This document shows positions 24,675 through 33,209 of a stretch of DNA of 64,000 nt, one piece after another. A program made the translations under genes and the position numbers. The stretch comes from Pseudomonas marginalis. Lineage in GTDB: Bacteria > Pseudomonadota > Gammaproteobacteria > Pseudomonadales > Pseudomonadaceae. The notes beneath the pieces are model-generated. The model was not told the origin of the DNA. It searched no databases and saw only the letters and a list, made by a program, of their open reading frames with translations. Within the stretch, counting starts at the first letter, position 1. Every line of letters begins with the position of its first letter. Where the stretch lies: positions 4,353,501-4,417,500 of the forward strand of contig NZ_FNSU01000003.1 of NCBI RefSeq assembly GCF_900105325.1, read 5' to 3'.

Positions 24675-26579
24675 TTATTGAACGGCTTTACGCGGCAGCG
24701 AAGGGTCGGCCGGCAAAGTAAAAGAACGCAGATCAATCGTCGGCGCGCCATCGGCGCCCAGGCGGTGATCCAGAATAAGCAGCTTGGCGTGGGCCAGACC
24801 CAGGCTGAGTTGGCCCAGGTACTGTTCCAGCACAAAGGCCCGACCGGCCGCGGCGTAGGCCTTTTGTTCGGCGGTAAAGCGCAGGTCGGCCGCTTGGGCA
24901 CCGGCATTCACTTCGCGGGCGGTGGCCAAGGCCTGGTCGCGGGCGGTGCTGGCTTGCAGCAAGGCCTGGTTGGTGTGTTCGCTGGCGGCGCCGCGCTCGC
25001 GGGAGATCAGGGCCTGGGCGCCGATCTGCGCGGCTTGCACGCCGTGGTAGGCATTGGCGGCGCCGGCCGGTGGGTGGATGGCTTCCACGACAGTGGCGAG
25101 GATTTCCACACCGCTGTCGAGTGTCTGCAAATCCGCCTGCACGGCGCGGCCGATTTCGTCGGCCAGGCGCGTGCGTTGTTCGCCGAGCAATTCGTCGAGG
25201 GTACGCGAGGCAAAATCGTGTACCAGGATGCGGCTGGCGGTGCTGCGGATCAGGGTCGGCACATCCGCGCTGTTATAGGTGGCGGCGAGTGCGGCCTGGT
25301 CGGTGAGGCCGATGCGGTAAACGAAGCGCACATCCATATTGACGATCTGGAAGCTCTGCTTGTCGCCGCTGCTGCTGGCGATCACCTGGGATTTGTCATT
25401 CACATGGCTGGCATCCCACAGCCGATTGGCAACCAGCGGTGCCGGGCCTTCGGCAGGCGCCAACTCCGGTGCGGCGGCCTCGCTGACGCTGGTGGCCAAC
25501 TCATGCACCACGCCGTTCTCGATGCTTAACACACGGCCCAAAGGCCACGGCAACCCGGCATGCAGGCCAGGGCCGAACACCTTGACGGGTTTGCCAAAGC
25601 GCTCATAAATCCCACGGCCTTGCAGGGGCACTTCATGCACACCGGTCAGCGCCCAGCCGACCGCCAGCACCACCAGCAACACCGGCAAAAACGCGCGGCG
25701 CATGTAGGTAAACGCCCAGATCTGGCGCAGATCGATGCCGAAACGGTTGTGTAATTCGTGCTGCAACGCCAGCAGCGGTTGTGGCGGCCAGCGCAGCAAC
25801 CCGGCGATGAAACTCTGCGCCATCAGGCGTGGTTCAAGGCGCGGCTGGCGCGGGCTGAACAGCGACAGCAGGCCTCTTAATAGAAACTCCACCGCCACCA
25901 GCGCCGGCAACAGCCCCACCAGCACCGCCAGGCGCAACGGCCAGACCGACTCGGCCCCGGCAAACAGCAGGCAAATGGCACTGACCACCAGGCAGATAAT
26001 CGCCACCCGACTCAACTGCGCCAGTTGCGCGGCTTCCGGCCACTGGGCCGTGGTTTCCTGAGCCAGGCGCCGTTCGAACACCAACAAGCCAAACGCCAGG
26101 GCCAAGGCCAACGCAGCCCCCACGCTGGCCGCTTGGCCGACAGGCGCCGAGGGCAGGCCCAGGTTCCAGAATTCGATGATGCTGACCAGCGCCAGCAGCG
26201 ACCAGCCGCCCAGCCACAAGACCGGGGCGCCGATCTGCCGGCCAAAGCGCCCCACAAGGCGTGCGTAACGACCCGTTTCTTCAACGGGTAATTCGATTGC
26301 CGGCCCTTCCAGCGCCTGGGCCCGCCAATCGGCCACCCACCACGCCGACTGCAGCCCTGCCACCAGCACCAGCAGGGCCGATGCGCAGTTGATCAACACC
26401 ACCGGCCAGATCGACAACGGTGCAAACAGCGCGACAAACAACGCCAGCACCCAACCGACTACGGCCAGTACTGTCAGGCTGATACCGGCTTGCCGCAATC
26501 GGCGGGCATGGAACAGCCCTTGCTGAAAACGCGGCAGGCCTTCAACCGAAGCGCCGTCCGCCTCTAGATCCACTTGCAT
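24675..26579 (-). CDS. Large multi-helix SPFH protein (HflK-like)
   Basis: The 634-residue product has six to eight transmembrane helices in its first 300 residues (for example ISLTVLAVVGWVLALFVALF and ICLVVSAICLLFAGA). A Band 7 domain follows (VPLQGRGIYERFGKPVKVFGPGLHAGLPWPLG near residue 335) and a coiled-coil end. HflK proteins normally have one helix, so this is a fused membrane form. The start at 26579 removes 14 unlike residues of a longer frame. It is first in the operon with hflK-like, hflC-like and the metal ATPase genes. Confidence 0.8.
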   Translation of the reverse strand: MQVDLEADGASVEGLPRFQQGLFHARRLRQAGISLTVLAVVGWVLALFVALFAPLSIWPVVLINCASALLVLVAGLQSAWWVADWRAQALEGPAIELPVEETGRYARLVGRFGRQIGAPVLWLGGWSLLALVSIIEFWNLGLPSAPVGQAASVGAALALALAFGLLVFERRLAQETTAQWPEAAQLAQLSRVAIICLVVSAICLLFAGAESVWPLRLAVLVGLLPALVAVEFLLRGLLSLFSPRQPRLEPRLMAQSFIAGLLRWPPQPLLALQHELHNRFGIDLRQIWAFTYMRRAFLPVLLVVLAVGWALTGVHEVPLQGRGIYERFGKPVKVFGPGLHAGLPWPLGRVLSIENGVVHELATSVSEAAAPELAPAEGPAPLVANRLWDASHVNDKSQVIASSSGDKQSFQIVNMDVRFVYRIGLTDQAALAATYNSADVPTLIRSTASRILVHDFASRTLDELLGEQRTRLADEIGRAVQADLQTLDSGVEILATVVEAIHPPAGAANAYHGVQAAQIGAQALISRERGAASEHTNQALLQASTARDQALATAREVNAGAQAADLRFTAEQKAYAAAGRAFVLEQYLGQLSLGLAHAKLLILDHRLGADGAPTIDLRSFTLPADPSLPRKAVQ

Positions 26580-26896
26580 CCACTCACGCCCGCTTGTACA
26601 CAATTCGTTACGATATAACACGTGGCGTGAAATTTTTGTTCGTTAAACAGGGTTTTTGAACATGGCAAAAATCTCCTGTGGAAGGGGGCTTGTTCCCGAT
26701 AGCGGTGGGTCAGCCGGCATATGCATCAACAGGTAGACCGCCATCGGGGCAAGCCCCCTCCCACATTTGTCCCTCAGTGCTTTCCAGATCGTGACTAAAC
26801 CCCCATAAACACGCGCCATCACTGGTATAGGCCATGAATAATCGGCACACTCCAGACAGTTTTTCGCGGGCTCTCGGACAAGGAAGCGTCACCCCC
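26580..26896. other. Divergent intergenic region with a REPIN
   Basis: This region separates the HflK/ATPase operon and the ynbA-like gene. An AT-rich stretch (26,600-26,660) is the likely promoter area of the left operon. The middle holds the REPIN at 26,676-26,769, and the right part leads into the ribosome-binding AAGGAAG before 26,897. Confidence 0.6.
26676..26769. repeat. REPIN (GTGGGAGGGGGC type)
   Basis: Arms TGTGGAAGGGGGCTTGTTCC and GGGGCAAGCCCCCTCCCACA, extended by CCCGATAGCGGT/ACCGCCATCGGG, face each other with about 30 bases between. It is the second REP class of this genome. Confidence 0.85.
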
Positions 26897-27520
26897 ATGA
26901 TTTCGATCTATCAGCTCAAACCGCGGTTTCAGAACCTGCTGCGCCCACTCGTGCAGCGCCTCTATGACAATGGCACCACGGCCAACCAGATCACCGTGCT
27001 GGCCGGGGTTATTTCCCTGCTGGTCGGCCTGTTGATCGCCAGCTTCGCCCAACACCTGTGGCTGTTTGCGCTGATCCCGCTGTGGATGATCCTGCGCATG
27101 GCCCTCAACGCCATCGACGGCATGCTCGCCCGGGAGTTCGGCCAGCAGTCGCGCCTGGGTGCCTACCTCAATGAATTGTGCGACGTGATTGCCGACAGTG
27201 CGCTGATCCTGCCCTTCGCGCTGATCCCCGGCGTGAGCCTGGTGCCGGTGCTGCTGGTAGCGCTGCTGGCGGTGTTCAGCGAATACGCCGGGGTGCTGGG
27301 GCCAATGGTCGGCGCGTCACGGCGCTATGACGGGCCGATGGGCAAGAGTGACCGCGCGTTTGTCCTCGGCGTGCTGGCCACTGGTGTGGCGCTGGGCTGG
27401 CTCGGCGCCGGTTGGATCGACACGGTGATGTGGCTGGTCGCCGCCCTGCTCGCCTACACCCTGGTCAACCGGGTGCGCCAGGGCTTGAAAGAAGAACAAC
27501 CTATCTCCCCTTCTGCATAA
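26897..27520 (+). CDS. ynbA: CDP-alcohol phosphatidyltransferase (YnbA-like)
   Basis: The 207-residue inner-membrane protein has about six helices. The CDP-alcohol phosphotransferase motif reads DGMLAREFGQQSRLGAYLNELCD. The family consensus is DGxxARx8GxxxDxxxD, so the third Asp is Asn here. The start MISIYQLKP at 26897 has a good AAGGAAG; an in-frame ATG at 26834 is the alternative. It is the first gene of an operon equal to E. coli ynbABCD, so it should join an alcohol head group to CDP-diacylglycerol; the alcohol is unknown. Confidence 0.85.
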   Translation: MISIYQLKPRFQNLLRPLVQRLYDNGTTANQITVLAGVISLLVGLLIASFAQHLWLFALIPLWMILRMALNAIDGMLAREFGQQSRLGAYLNELCDVIADSALILPFALIPGVSLVPVLLVALLAVFSEYAGVLGPMVGASRRYDGPMGKSDRAFVLGVLATGVALGWLGAGWIDTVMWLVAALLAYTLVNRVRQGLKEEQPISPSA

Positions 27521-27530
27521 GGATTTTGCA

Positions 27531-29285
27531 ATGCGCGAACAGCAAGAGCACACCTTCAGTACCCATGACGGCGTCGAGCTTTTCTACCGTCATTGGCCGG
27601 CCAGCGCGCCGGCGGACGGCGAGCCGCGCAAGGCGATCCTGCTGTTCCATCGCGGCCATGAGCACTCGGGGCGTATCGCGCACCTGGTGGATGAACTGGA
27701 CTTGCCGCAGTTCGACTTCTTCGCCTGGGACTCCCGCGGTCACGGCCAATCGCCCGGCGAACGCGGCGACAGCCCGAGCTTCGCCACCAGCGCCCGTGAT
27801 GTGCAGACCTTCCGCGACCATATCGGCGCCACCTATGGCATCGAGGAAGAAGACTGTGCCGTGATTGCCCAAAGTGTCGGCGCGGTGATCGCAGCCACCT
27901 GGGTGCATGACTACGCGCCGAAAATCCGCGCCCTGGTGCTGGCGTCCCCGGCGTTCAAGGTCAAGCTGTACGTGCCCTTTGCCCGGCCGGGCCTGGCGCT
28001 CATGCGCAGGTTTCGCGGCAACTTCTTCGTCAACAGCTACGTCAAGGCCAAGTTCCTCAGCCATGATCCGGAGCGCGTGGCGTCCTACGACAGCGACCCG
28101 TTGATCACCAAGGCCATCTCGGTGAACGTGCTGCTGGGCCTGTACGAAGCCGCCGACCGGGTTGTCGCCGATGCCCAGGCGATCCAGGTGCCGACCCAAC
28201 TGCTGGTCTCGGGCGCCGATTTTGTGGTGCACCGCAAACCCCAGCAGCAATTTTTCGACCGCCTTGGCAGCCTGAAAAAAGAACTGCATATCCTCCCCGG
28301 TTTTTTCCACGACACCCTCGGCGAGCGTGACCGCGCGGTGGCCGTGAGCAGCGCCAGGCGCTTTATCCTGCAGAACTTCGCACACCCGCTGGACCGTGCG
28401 TCCCTGCTGGACGCCGACAAACTGGGCGCCACCTGCGCCGAATCCGAATCCCTCGCTGCGCCCTTGCCGCGCAATTCCCTGCGCGACCTGTACTGGCGCC
28501 TGACCCGCGCCAGCATGGGCCTGGGCAAGAACCTGTCGGACGGCGTCAAGCTGGGCTTCGACACCGGCTTCGACTCCGGCAGCACCCTGGACTACGTGTA
28601 CCGCAACACGCCCACCGGCAAAGGCAGGCTGGGCCGCATGATCGACACCAACTACCTCAACTCCATCGGCTGGCGCGGTATTCGCCAGCGCAAGCTGAAC
28701 GTCGAGGAACTGCTGCGCCTGGCCATGGCCAAGCTGAGGGATGAACAGCGCGAAGTGCGCATCGTCGACATCGCCGCCGGCCACGGGCGCTACATTCTTG
28801 AAGCCTTGCAGGGCGTGTCGCCGCTGCCGGAATCGATCCTGCTGCGCGACTACAGCGACATCAACGTGCGCGACGGTGGCGCGCTGATTCGTGAGAAGGG
28901 CCTGGGAGACGTCGCGCAGTTCGTCAAAGGCGATGCGTTTGACCGCTTGGATTTGGCGGCACTGCAACCCAAGCCGACGCTGGCGGTGGTGTCCGGGCTG
29001 TATGAATTGTTTGCCGATAACGCCATGGTCGGCGGTTCGTTGGCCGGCCTGGCCGAAGCCGTGGAGCCCGGCGGTTACCTGGTCTACACCGGCCAGCCAT
29101 GGCACCCGCAACTGGAACTGATCGCCCGCGCACTGACCAGCCATCGCCAGGGCCAGGCCTGGGTGATGCGCCGTCGCAGCCAGGCGGAAATGGACCAACT
29201 GGTAGAAGCCGCGGGCTTTCGCAAGATCACCCAACGTGTGGATGAGTGGGGCATCTTTACCGTGTCCCTGGCCCAGAAGATCTGA
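27531..29285 (+). CDS. ynbC: Fusion of alpha/beta hydrolase and SAM methyltransferase (YnbC-like)
   Basis: The 584-residue product has two domains. Residues 1-310 form an alpha/beta hydrolase of the monoacylglycerol-lipase type, with the oxyanion region LLFHRGHEHSGR, a nucleophile elbow AQSVGAV (Ala instead of the first Gly), Asp in SGADFVV and His in FFHDTLGE. Residues about 350-584 form a class I methyltransferase with VDIAAGHGRYILEAL as the SAM loop. It matches E. coli YnbC. The pair of activities suggests remodelling and methylating a lipid head group; the substrate is not known. Confidence 0.87.
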   Translation: MREQQEHTFSTHDGVELFYRHWPASAPADGEPRKAILLFHRGHEHSGRIAHLVDELDLPQFDFFAWDSRGHGQSPGERGDSPSFATSARDVQTFRDHIGATYGIEEEDCAVIAQSVGAVIAATWVHDYAPKIRALVLASPAFKVKLYVPFARPGLALMRRFRGNFFVNSYVKAKFLSHDPERVASYDSDPLITKAISVNVLLGLYEAADRVVADAQAIQVPTQLLVSGADFVVHRKPQQQFFDRLGSLKKELHILPGFFHDTLGERDRAVAVSSARRFILQNFAHPLDRASLLDADKLGATCAESESLAAPLPRNSLRDLYWRLTRASMGLGKNLSDGVKLGFDTGFDSGSTLDYVYRNTPTGKGRLGRMIDTNYLNSIGWRGIRQRKLNVEELLRLAMAKLRDEQREVRIVDIAAGHGRYILEALQGVSPLPESILLRDYSDINVRDGGALIREKGLGDVAQFVKGDAFDRLDLAALQPKPTLAVVSGLYELFADNAMVGGSLAGLAEAVEPGGYLVYTGQPWHPQLELIARALTSHRQGQAWVMRRRSQAEMDQLVEAAGFRKITQRVDEWGIFTVSLAQKI

Positions 29286-29287
29286 CC

Positions 29288-30586
29288 ATGCGCGAACCCG
29301 GTCTATTGAAACCAGCGGTGCTGTGGCTGCTGCTGTTGGCACCGCTGTTTTTCAGCACCTACGGCTTCGCCACCTGGGTCACCAGCCAGCGCAGCGATGT
29401 CGGCACCCTGGTGTTCGGCTGGGAAACCCATATGCCGTTCTGGGCATGGACCATCGTGCCCTATTGGTCCATCGACCTGCTTTACGGTTTCTCCCTGCTG
29501 CTGCCCAACAGCCGCCATGAGCTGAAACAACACGCGCTGCGCCTGCTGAGCGCGCAGGTCATCGCCGTGAGTTGCTTCCTGATCTGGCCGCTGCGCTTCA
29601 CCTTCGAGCGGCCGGAACTGGATGGCGTGTTCGGCTGGCTGTTTGCCGTGCTGGCGGGTTTCGACAAACCGTTCAACCAGGCGCCCTCGCTGCATATCGC
29701 GCTGCTGGTGATCCTGTGGGTCATGTATCAGCGCCACACCCAAGGGTTATGGCGCTGGCTGGTGCATGGCTGGTTCGCCTTGATCGGTATTTCGGTGCTG
29801 ACCACTTATCAACATCACTTTATCGACTTACCCACAGGCGCCCTCGCCGGCTGGATATGCGTGTGGCTGTGGCCGGTGGAACACCCCAGCCCCTTGCTGA
29901 ATGCACGGCTGACCCGGGATTCGAAGCGCTGGCGCGTGGGCCTGCGCTACGGCCTGGGAGCCTTGGCACTGGCGATTCTGGCGTTTTCCCTGGGCGGCGG
30001 CTGGTTATGGCTGCTCTGGCCGGCGGTGTCCCTGGGCTTGATCAAGGCGAATTACCTGGTGCTCGGCGCGTCGGGCTTTCAGAAACGCAGCGATGGCCGG
30101 CTCACACCCGCGGCGCGCTGGCTGTATGCCCCCTACCTGGCCGGTGCGTGGATAAATTCGCGCCTGTGGACACGCAAACATCCACAGCCGGACCTGATTG
30201 TGGATAACGTGTGGCTTGGTCGGATTCCCAGTGCGAAAGAGCAGAATTCATTCAGCGCCATCGTCGACCTCTGTGCCGAATTGCCAATTAATCCACAGGG
30301 CCGCGCGTATCAAAGCATCCCGGTGCTGGACCTGATCGCCCCGACACCCGCCGACTGCCAGCAAGCCGCCGAGGCCATCGAGCGCCTGCGTGCAAGCGGC
30401 CCGGTGCTGGTGTGCTGCGCCCTTGGCTACTCACGCAGCGCCACCGCCATCGCCGCCTGGCTGCTGCACAGTGGGCGCGCTGCCACGGTGGACCAAGCGC
30501 TGGCTATTATTCGTACAGCGCGGGCCCATGTGGTCCTGCATCCCGCTCATCGTCAAGCGTTGGAGGGTTTGCCCCATGCCCGCTGA
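29288..30586 (+). CDS. ynbD: PAP2 phosphatase fused to dual-specificity phosphatase (YnbD-like)
   Basis: The 432-residue product has five or six helices. The PAP2 motifs appear as KPFNQAPSLHIALL and TYQHHFIDLPTGALAG (histidines in the second and third motifs). A cytosolic Cys-phosphatase domain follows with CCALGYSRSATA near residue 380, that is C(x)5R. It matches YnbD and would dephosphorylate a phospholipid phosphate intermediate. The start at 29288 begins the first helix and is 3 bases after the previous stop. Confidence 0.87.
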   Translation: MREPGLLKPAVLWLLLLAPLFFSTYGFATWVTSQRSDVGTLVFGWETHMPFWAWTIVPYWSIDLLYGFSLLLPNSRHELKQHALRLLSAQVIAVSCFLIWPLRFTFERPELDGVFGWLFAVLAGFDKPFNQAPSLHIALLVILWVMYQRHTQGLWRWLVHGWFALIGISVLTTYQHHFIDLPTGALAGWICVWLWPVEHPSPLLNARLTRDSKRWRVGLRYGLGALALAILAFSLGGGWLWLLWPAVSLGLIKANYLVLGASGFQKRSDGRLTPAARWLYAPYLAGAWINSRLWTRKHPQPDLIVDNVWLGRIPSAKEQNSFSAIVDLCAELPINPQGRAYQSIPVLDLIAPTPADCQQAAEAIERLRASGPVLVCCALGYSRSATAIAAWLLHSGRAATVDQALAIIRTARAHVVLHPAHRQALEGLPHAR

Positions 30587-31019
30587 TATGGAACTCCAGG
30601 TGGTCGCCAGCCTGCTGCGCCGTGGCCGTTCACTGGATCAGTTATCCACAGGCCTGACCGTGGCCGGGGTGTTATTCGGCCTGGCCCAGTTGCTGATGGC
30701 GAGTGTTTCAAGCATCTGCCTGCTGCTCAGCCTGTGGATGATTATCCTGGGGCTGCTGCAAAAGTACTGGGCGCTGCGGGTGGCCTTTGATGCCGACCTG
30801 TTCGCCCTGCTGGCCCGCGACATAGAGCGCACGGCGGACCTCGATCAAGCCCTGCAAACCCTTGGCCTGCAATCGCCCAAGCGGGCCGACCGGCCCTGGG
30901 ACGAGCGCCGTCGCGGCGCCCTCAAATTGCTGCGCAAACAAGCCTGGCTGCTGGGCGCGCAAGCGCTGCTGACCCTCGCCGTGATCCTCGCCAGCCCCTG
31001 GCTGCCTTTCGCCGCATAA
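30576..31019 (+). CDS. Small two- or three-helix membrane protein of the ynb-like operon
   Basis: The 147-residue product has a hydrophobic hairpin (LTVAGVLFGLAQLLMASVSSICLLLSLWMIILGLL, about residues 22-57). An amphipathic middle (VAFDADLFALLARDIERTADLDQALQTLG) and a C-terminal helix follow. GGAGGG before 30576 supports that start, and it overlaps ynbD by 11 bases. I recognise no family. E. coli ynbABCD lacks it, so it is an extra component of the lipid pathway in this lineage. Confidence 0.75.
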   Translation: MPADMELQVVASLLRRGRSLDQLSTGLTVAGVLFGLAQLLMASVSSICLLLSLWMIILGLLQKYWALRVAFDADLFALLARDIERTADLDQALQTLGLQSPKRADRPWDERRRGALKLLRKQAWLLGAQALLTLAVILASPWLPFAA

Positions 31020-31028
31020 GGAATCCCC

Positions 31029-31649
31029 ATGTTCGAACCCGTGGTCGCCACGCTGATTACCTCCATGGCCCGCACCGTCACCGGCGCCCGCAGCCTGTGG
31101 CTGGGTTGCGCGCCAGTGCCGGTGCAACGTATCTATTTCGCCAACCACAGCAGCCACGGCGACTTCGTACTGCTGTGGGCCTCGCTGCCGCAGAACCTGC
31201 GCAAATTCACGCGCCCGGTGGCCGGCAGCGATTACTGGAATAAAAGCGCCCTGCGACGCTACATCATCAACCGCGTGTTCAATGGCGTGCTGATCGACCG
31301 CGAGCGCAAGGACCCTGTGGATAACCCCCTGCAGCCCATGCTCGCCGCGCTGGAGGGCGGCGACTCGCTGATCATCTTTCCCGAGGGCACGCGCAACCTG
31401 GAGGACGGCTTGCTGCCGTTCAAAAGCGGCATCTACCATCTGGCCAAAAGTTACCCACAGGCCGAATTGATCCCGGTGTGGATCGCCAACCTCAACCGGG
31501 TCATGCCCAAGGGCCGCGTGCTGCCGTTGCCTTTGCTGTGCACCACCAGCTTCGGCGCCCCCTTGCAATTGGAAGAAGGCGAAGACAAAGCCGCGTTCCT
31601 TGCCCGAACCCGCGACGCCCTGCTCGCCCTCGCCCCGGAGCATTCCTGA
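31029..31649 (+). CDS. 1-acyl-sn-glycerol-3-phosphate acyltransferase family (PlsC-like)
   Basis: The 206-residue protein has the acyltransferase motif I NHSSHGD (H-x4-D) near residue 40 and motif III FPEGTRN near residue 117, with no clear transmembrane helix. It sits between the small membrane protein and the CdsA-like gene. Next to a CDP-diacylglycerol synthase it may make phosphatidic acid or acylate the lipid made by the neighbouring enzymes. Confidence 0.85.
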   Translation: MFEPVVATLITSMARTVTGARSLWLGCAPVPVQRIYFANHSSHGDFVLLWASLPQNLRKFTRPVAGSDYWNKSALRRYIINRVFNGVLIDRERKDPVDNPLQPMLAALEGGDSLIIFPEGTRNLEDGLLPFKSGIYHLAKSYPQAELIPVWIANLNRVMPKGRVLPLPLLCTTSFGAPLQLEEGEDKAAFLARTRDALLALAPEHS

Positions 31650-31650
31650 G

Positions 31651-32583
31651 ATGGATAGCCAAACCCTGATGTTATTCGGCGGCATCGGCGCGATACTGGT
31701 GCTCGCCTCGCTGATCGGCCTGATCCTCAAACTGCGCACCCGTGGCACCCCCAATGCCGTGATCGACAACCTCAACGCCCGCATCAACGCCTGGTGGGTG
31801 ATGGTGGTGGTCATCGGTATCGCCTTCTGGCTCGGTACCGGTGCGGTGATCCTGCTGTTCTACGCGGTGTCGTTCTACGCCCTGCGCGAATTCCTCACCC
31901 TCACGCCGACCCGGCGCAGCGACTACCCGGCCCTGGTGGCCGCGTTCTACCTGGCATTGCCGTTGCAATACCTGCTGATCTACTCGGACTGGTACGGGTT
32001 GTTCTCGATCTTTATCCCGGTGTACGTGTTCCTGCTGCTGCCGATCCTCGCCTCCCTGGGCGGCGACACCACGCACTTCCTCGAACGCGCCTCCAAAGTG
32101 CAATGGGGGCTGATGATCGCAGTGTTCTGCGTGTCGTTCGTGCCCGCCCTGCTGACCCTCGACATCCCCGGCTACGAAGGCCGCAACCTGCTGCTGATCG
32201 CCTACCTGGTGATCGTGGTGCAACTCTCGGACGTGCTGCAGTACGTGTGCGGCAAGCTGTTCGGCAAACACAAGATCGCGCCCAACCTGTCGCCATCCAA
32301 AACAGTGGAAGGCTTTGTCGGCGGGATTTTGCTGTCATCCCTGATCGGTGCGGCGCTGTGGTGGACCACGCCGTTCAACCCGTGGCAGTCGTTCCTGATC
32401 GCCTTGCTGATCAACCTGCTCGGCTTCGCTGGCGGCATCGTCATGTCGGCGATCAAGCGCGACCGGGGGGTGAAGGATTGGGGGCATATGATCGAAGGCC
32501 ACGGCGGGATGCTGGATCGGCTGGATTCGGTGTGTTTTGCGGCGCCGATTTTCTTCCACCTCGTGCGCTACTGGTGGACCTGA
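31651..32583 (+). CDS. ynbB: Phosphatidate cytidylyltransferase (YnbB-like CdsA paralogue)
   Basis: The 310-residue polytopic protein has about eight helices. The CdsA signature is near the C-terminus: SAIKRDRGVKDWGHMIEGHGG followed by MLDRLDS. It converts phosphatidate and CTP to CDP-diacylglycerol, the substrate of the YnbA-like enzyme at the head of this operon. The start ATG 31651 is one base after the previous stop. It ends the operon. Confidence 0.9.
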   Translation: MDSQTLMLFGGIGAILVLASLIGLILKLRTRGTPNAVIDNLNARINAWWVMVVVIGIAFWLGTGAVILLFYAVSFYALREFLTLTPTRRSDYPALVAAFYLALPLQYLLIYSDWYGLFSIFIPVYVFLLLPILASLGGDTTHFLERASKVQWGLMIAVFCVSFVPALLTLDIPGYEGRNLLLIAYLVIVVQLSDVLQYVCGKLFGKHKIAPNLSPSKTVEGFVGGILLSSLIGAALWWTTPFNPWQSFLIALLINLLGFAGGIVMSAIKRDRGVKDWGHMIEGHGGMLDRLDSVCFAAPIFFHLVRYWWT

Positions 32584-32612
32584 ACTTCTGAAAGCTAACA
32601 AATGGAATTGCT

Positions 32613-32730
32613 TTGTAAGCCTATAGGCAAACAGAATCCTGTATTTTGTTAGCTTATAGGCTTATTTTTTGTGCTTACTGTATGCCTATAGGCTAATATT
32701 TATTTCAATATTGATAGCCTATAGGCTTAC
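32613..32730. promoter_or_regulatory. Four phased operators upstream of the mobile-mystery pair
   Basis: The palindrome GCCTATAGGC (one copy GCTTATAGGC) occurs four times, at 32619, 32652, 32684 and 32717. The centres are 33, 32 and 33 bases apart, about three helical turns, so all sites face the same side of the DNA. The flanks extend some copies to TAGCCTATAGGCTTAC. The last copy ends 18 bases before the Xre-type gene, which probably binds them to repress itself. Confidence 0.85.
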
Positions 32731-32744
32731 AAAGGTCTTTCACC

Positions 32745-33209
32745 ATGGGTACTTCCAACCTCTACAAGCTGCGCCTTTCTCAAGTAGAACGCGCTATTGA
32801 ACCCTTTAACACCGTTAAAGGCGCACCCGTTCCGCCAGGCGGATGGTTGCGGTCTATCAGAGAATCGTTGGGTCGCTCATTAAGAGCCCAGGCCGAAATG
32901 GCGGGCGTGTCTTCAGTGACGTTGACCAAGTCCGAGCGTTCCGAAGCTGAAGATCGGATATCGCTTGCACAGCTGAGAAAGCTAGCAGCAGCACTGGACT
33001 GTGAACTCGTGTACGGCCTGGTCCCCAAAAAGCCCCTGCATGAAGTCATCCGAGACCGAGCTGAACTCATGGCCAAGCAAGAAATCCTAGGCGTCGCACA
33101 TTCCATGAGCCTCGAAGATCAACGTCCTTCTGATGCCTTCATCGAACGTCAGATTGATGAACGTCGCAAAGAATTGCTCGACGGTCCATGGACACGCCTA
33201 TGGCAATAG
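32745..33209 (+). CDS. Mobile mystery protein A (Xre-type regulator)
   Basis: The 154-residue product has a helix-turn-helix in the middle (LRAQAEMAGVSSVTLTKSERSEAEDRISLAQLRKLAAAL, residues about 48-86). A C-terminal helix rich in Arg/Asp follows (DAFIERQIDERRKELLDGPWTRLW). The layout fits the mobile mystery protein A family, which is always next to protein B. It is the likely autorepressor acting at the four upstream palindromes and the likely antitoxin of the Fic-domain partner. Confidence 0.85.
   Translation: MGTSNLYKLRLSQVERAIEPFNTVKGAPVPPGGWLRSIRESLGRSLRAQAEMAGVSSVTLTKSERSEAEDRISLAQLRKLAAALDCELVYGLVPKKPLHEVIRDRAELMAKQEILGVAHSMSLEDQRPSDAFIERQIDERRKELLDGPWTRLWQ

Noticed and set aside
21242..25529. 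Long plus-strand frames (566 and 478 codons) opposite the ATPase and HflK/HflC genes
   Set aside because: Shadows of the minus-strand operon; no start context or motif.
27501..29342. 613-codon minus-strand frame
   Set aside because: Antisense shadow of the YnbC-like gene, whose motifs on the plus strand are clear.
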